Below are positions 42,965 to 44,904 of a DNA stretch of 44,904 nucleotides, one piece after another (the first letter of the stretch is position 1; every line of letters starts with the position of its first letter). The DNA is from an uncultured Brevinema sp. (GTDB lineage Bacteria > Spirochaetota > Brevinematia > Brevinematales > Brevinemataceae): positions 1 to 44,904 of the forward strand of contig CAMQVI010000007.1 in NCBI GenBank assembly GCA_947038195.1, written 5' to 3'. Below the pieces are notes generated by a model. The model was not told the DNA's origin. It saw nothing but the letters and a program-made list of their open reading frames with translations, and searched no databases. The position numbers and the translations under genes are program-made.

Positions 42965-44377
42965 ATGCTATTTTTATTATCAGAACATATTAATTTATTC
43001 CGTTATATTTCTTTTAGAAGTATGGGGGCTGCTGTTACGGGATTTCTTTTGGTGTTTTTGCTAGGACCTTGTGTCATTAGTAAATTAAAAGAAATGAGAT
43101 TCGGTCAGCAAGTTCGTGAAGAAGGCCCCGCTGCTCATTTGTCCAAAACAGGAACGCCCACTATGGGTGGTATTCTCATGTGGGGAGGGGTGATAGTTTC
43201 TACTTTACTGTGGACCTCATGGAATGCTTTTGTTTTTATTATTCTGCTTACTATCGTATTATTTTCTGCCATTGGTTTTATAGATGATTATTTTAAAATA
43301 AAACAAAAAGACGCTCGTGGGCTATCGCCTAAAGGTAAACTCTTTTTTCAATCTCTAGCTTCTTTTATCGTATTATTTTTAATCTATCTTACCCCTCAAT
43401 ATCATCAGAGCTCCACAGACTTAACACTAGAGCTAGTCAATACACAGGATGAAATTATTCGTACAACAAATGTAACGCTTACGGATTCTTGGGATTGGGC
43501 AGTAAACTATCCTGTAGGCGAAAATGAAAGCCTTTATTATCTTGTTTCTCGCCAATATAATCCTGATACGGGGAAACTAGAAAGAAATGAATATTTTTCT
43601 GTTCCCAGAATAGAGGGTACTCAGTATTTTTCCTCAAAGGTACTTAAAGATGATGGACATGAAGTTAGCTCTGAACTTAAAAGAGAGGAAATAGATAAAG
43701 ATGGAAATACCTCTACTCAAGAAACTAAAACAATAAAAACCATTCATAAAGCTAAATTATTCAATGCTCTATTCGTTCCTTTTTATACAGAAGTACTGTG
43801 GTTTTGGCCTTTGATAATTGCTTTTTTATTTTATATTTTTATTATTGTTGGAGTCTCCAATGCCACCAATTTATCTGATGGTTTGGATGGATTGGCTACG
43901 GGGATGGGTATTTCGTTTTATGTTCCTTTTGGGGTCTTTGCTTATTTAATGGGACATAGTATTTTATCTAGTTATTTGTTTTATCCTTATATTCCCGGTG
44001 TGGAAGAACTGACTATTTTTATCGCTGCTGCTATTGGGGCTTTTAGTGGGTTTTTATGGTATAATGTGCATCCTGCAGAAGTGTTTATGGGTGATACGGG
44101 GTCTTTGCCTATGGGGGCTGTAATCGCTGTCGTAGCAATAATGCTTAAACAAGAATTGCTTTTAGTAGTAGCTGGTTTTATGTTTGTACTGGAAACAGTA
44201 TCTGTTATTTTACAGGTATTTTGGTTTAAAAAATATCAAAAACGCCTTTTCAAAATGGCTCCTATTCATCATCATTTTGAGCTATTGGGCTGGAAAGAAA
44301 ATCAAGTGGTTGTTCGTTTTTGGATTATGAGTGCTTTTTGTGCTGTTATAGCTTTAGCTTCTATAAAACTCCGTTAA
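42965..44377 (+). CDS. mraY: Phospho-MurNAc-pentapeptide translocase MraY with a large insert
   Basis: 470 residues, about 110 more than usual. The catalytic parts are intact: TPTMGGILMW, IGFIDDYFKI (Asp107, Asp108), SNATNLSDGLDGLATG, AEVFMGDTGSLPMGA and APIHHHFELLGWKENQVVVR. It joins phospho-MurNAc-pentapeptide to undecaprenyl phosphate, making lipid I. The extra residues (about 147-265) fall between membrane segments 4 and 5, on the outer side, and are polar and beta-rich (for example LYYLVSRQYNPDTGKLERNE). The mur genes usually found with mraY are absent here. The insert's function is unknown. Confidence 0.95.
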   Translation: MLFLLSEHINLFRYISFRSMGAAVTGFLLVFLLGPCVISKLKEMRFGQQVREEGPAAHLSKTGTPTMGGILMWGGVIVSTLLWTSWNAFVFIILLTIVLFSAIGFIDDYFKIKQKDARGLSPKGKLFFQSLASFIVLFLIYLTPQYHQSSTDLTLELVNTQDEIIRTTNVTLTDSWDWAVNYPVGENESLYYLVSRQYNPDTGKLERNEYFSVPRIEGTQYFSSKVLKDDGHEVSSELKREEIDKDGNTSTQETKTIKTIHKAKLFNALFVPFYTEVLWFWPLIIAFLFYIFIIVGVSNATNLSDGLDGLATGMGISFYVPFGVFAYLMGHSILSSYLFYPYIPGVEELTIFIAAAIGAFSGFLWYNVHPAEVFMGDTGSLPMGAVIAVVAIMLKQELLLVVAGFMFVLETVSVILQVFWFKKYQKRLFKMAPIHHHFELLGWKENQVVVRFWIMSAFCAVIALASIKLR

Positions 44378-44403
44378 AATTATTTAAATAAAAGGAAAGA
44401 ATT

Positions 44404-44847
44404 ATGGTCGTAATGGTAAGACGTGTAAAATCAGCTAGTGTTATTGTAGAAGATAAAACAGTATCCTCTATCAATCAAGGTTTCTTGATCTATGTAGGAA
44501 TAGCTAATGGAGACACGAAAGAAAATTGTGAATATGCTGCTAAAAAAGTAGCCAATCTTCGTATTTTTGATTCAGAAAATGGAGAAATATCTGTTCAAGA
44601 TATTAAAGGAGAGCTCTTATCCGTGAGCCAATTTACCTTGTCTGCAGATACGAAAAAAGGTAACAGACCTTCTTATACTCAAGCAATGACTTCCTCTGAA
44701 GCCGAACCGATGTTTGATTATTTTAATGAATGTCTTAAAAAAGAATCGGGACTTGAGGTGCAGACGGGTGTGTTTGGGGCAGATATGATAATTCCTTCGA
44801 TAGATGACGGCCCTTTTACTATTTTAATCACTTCTAAGGATGCTTAG
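44404..44847 (+). CDS. dtd: D-aminoacyl-tRNA deacylase
   Basis: 147 residues, the normal size. VKSASVIVEDKTVSSINQG, GLLISVSQFTLSADT-like LLSVSQFTLSADTKKGNRPS with the SQFTL motif, and a C-terminal DDGPFTILI holding the conserved Gly-Pro (often NxGPVT) identify Dtd. It removes D-amino acids and glycine mischarged on tRNAs. It is a useful safeguard in a cell that makes D-ornithine and D-alanine in quantity, although Dtd is widespread anyway. It has an AAAGGAAAG ribosome binding site and a terminator after the stop. Confidence 0.94.
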   Translation: MVVMVRRVKSASVIVEDKTVSSINQGFLIYVGIANGDTKENCEYAAKKVANLRIFDSENGEISVQDIKGELLSVSQFTLSADTKKGNRPSYTQAMTSSEAEPMFDYFNECLKKESGLEVQTGVFGADMIIPSIDDGPFTILITSKDA

Positions 44848-44857
44848 GATAAAAATG

Positions 44858-44888
44858 AAGCTAGCTTATTAAACAGCTAGCTTTTTTT
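44858..44888 (+). terminator. Terminator after dtd
   Basis: A perfect 9-bp stem (AAGCTAGCT with AGCTAGCTT) and an 8-base loop, followed by seven T. It ends the run of plus-strand genes before the window edge. Confidence 0.92.
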
Positions 44889-44904
44889 ATTAAAAAACTA
44901 TAGG

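Overview
The window comes from a low-GC, motile, anaerobic-type bacterium. The best guess is a spirochaete, based on a FliO-like flagellar export protein, CheA/CheW-like and MCP-like proteins, a def-fmt-PASTA-rpe gene string and several signal-peptide proteins rich in Tyr/Glu. I cannot assign the genus from sequence reading alone. Only the first gene is cut by a window edge. I see no rRNA, CRISPR array, prophage or intact insertion sequence.

Layout. 1-5200: a partial acidic coiled-coil protein, a secreted protein, a CheA-like protein that appears to have lost its ATP lid and phospho-accepting histidine, a CheW-like partner and a periplasmic protein. 5300-12500: a SlyD-type prolyl isomerase, the Tex RNA-binding protein, a promoter-terminator unit that may encode a small RNA, a TroA/ZnuA-type metal-binding lipoprotein, a divergent sigma-like gene followed by an anti-sigma-like gene, and an MCP-like membrane protein. 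12600-16900: an arylsulfotransferase-family lipoprotein, a mannose-class PTS EIIA, and a three-gene ascorbate-class PTS (EIIA, EIIB, EIIC). 16900-19900: a lone UvrD-like SF1 helicase with its own promoter, lying between a field of degenerate A/T-rich repeats and a tRNA-Val gene. Next to it is a short remnant resembling the start of a MNT nucleotidyltransferase antitoxin.

19959-34168 is the centrepiece: a minus-strand run for oxidative ornithine fermentation. Read in the direction of transcription it is ald, alr, NhaC antiporter, ord, ortA, ortB, a second NhaC antiporter, oraS, oraE, a MutL/GlmL-like protein, orr and an EamA transporter. Orr makes D-ornithine, OraSE moves its amino group, Ord deaminates oxidatively, and OrtAB splits the product to acetyl-CoA plus alanine. 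Alr and Ald would then take alanine to pyruvate, so the locus could encode the whole route from ornithine to acetyl-CoA and pyruvate. Two insertion scars sit inside it. The second nhaC lies between ortB and oraS and is flanked by a 48/50-bp direct repeat of the ortB 3' end. A terminator hairpin between oraE and the mutL-like gene is flanked by 15-bp exact direct repeats.

34749-39973 carries housekeeping genes on the minus strand (mnmA, def, fmt, a membrane PASTA protein, rpe) and a FliO-like gene whose 3' end is echoed as degenerate copies downstream. 40132-44904 runs on the plus strand: a secreted protein with a Tyr-Glu-Glu-Gly repeat, MgtE, an MraY with an insert of about 115 residues, and Dtd. 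Duplicated gene 3' ends recur across the window and may reflect one local mechanism of sequence insertion.
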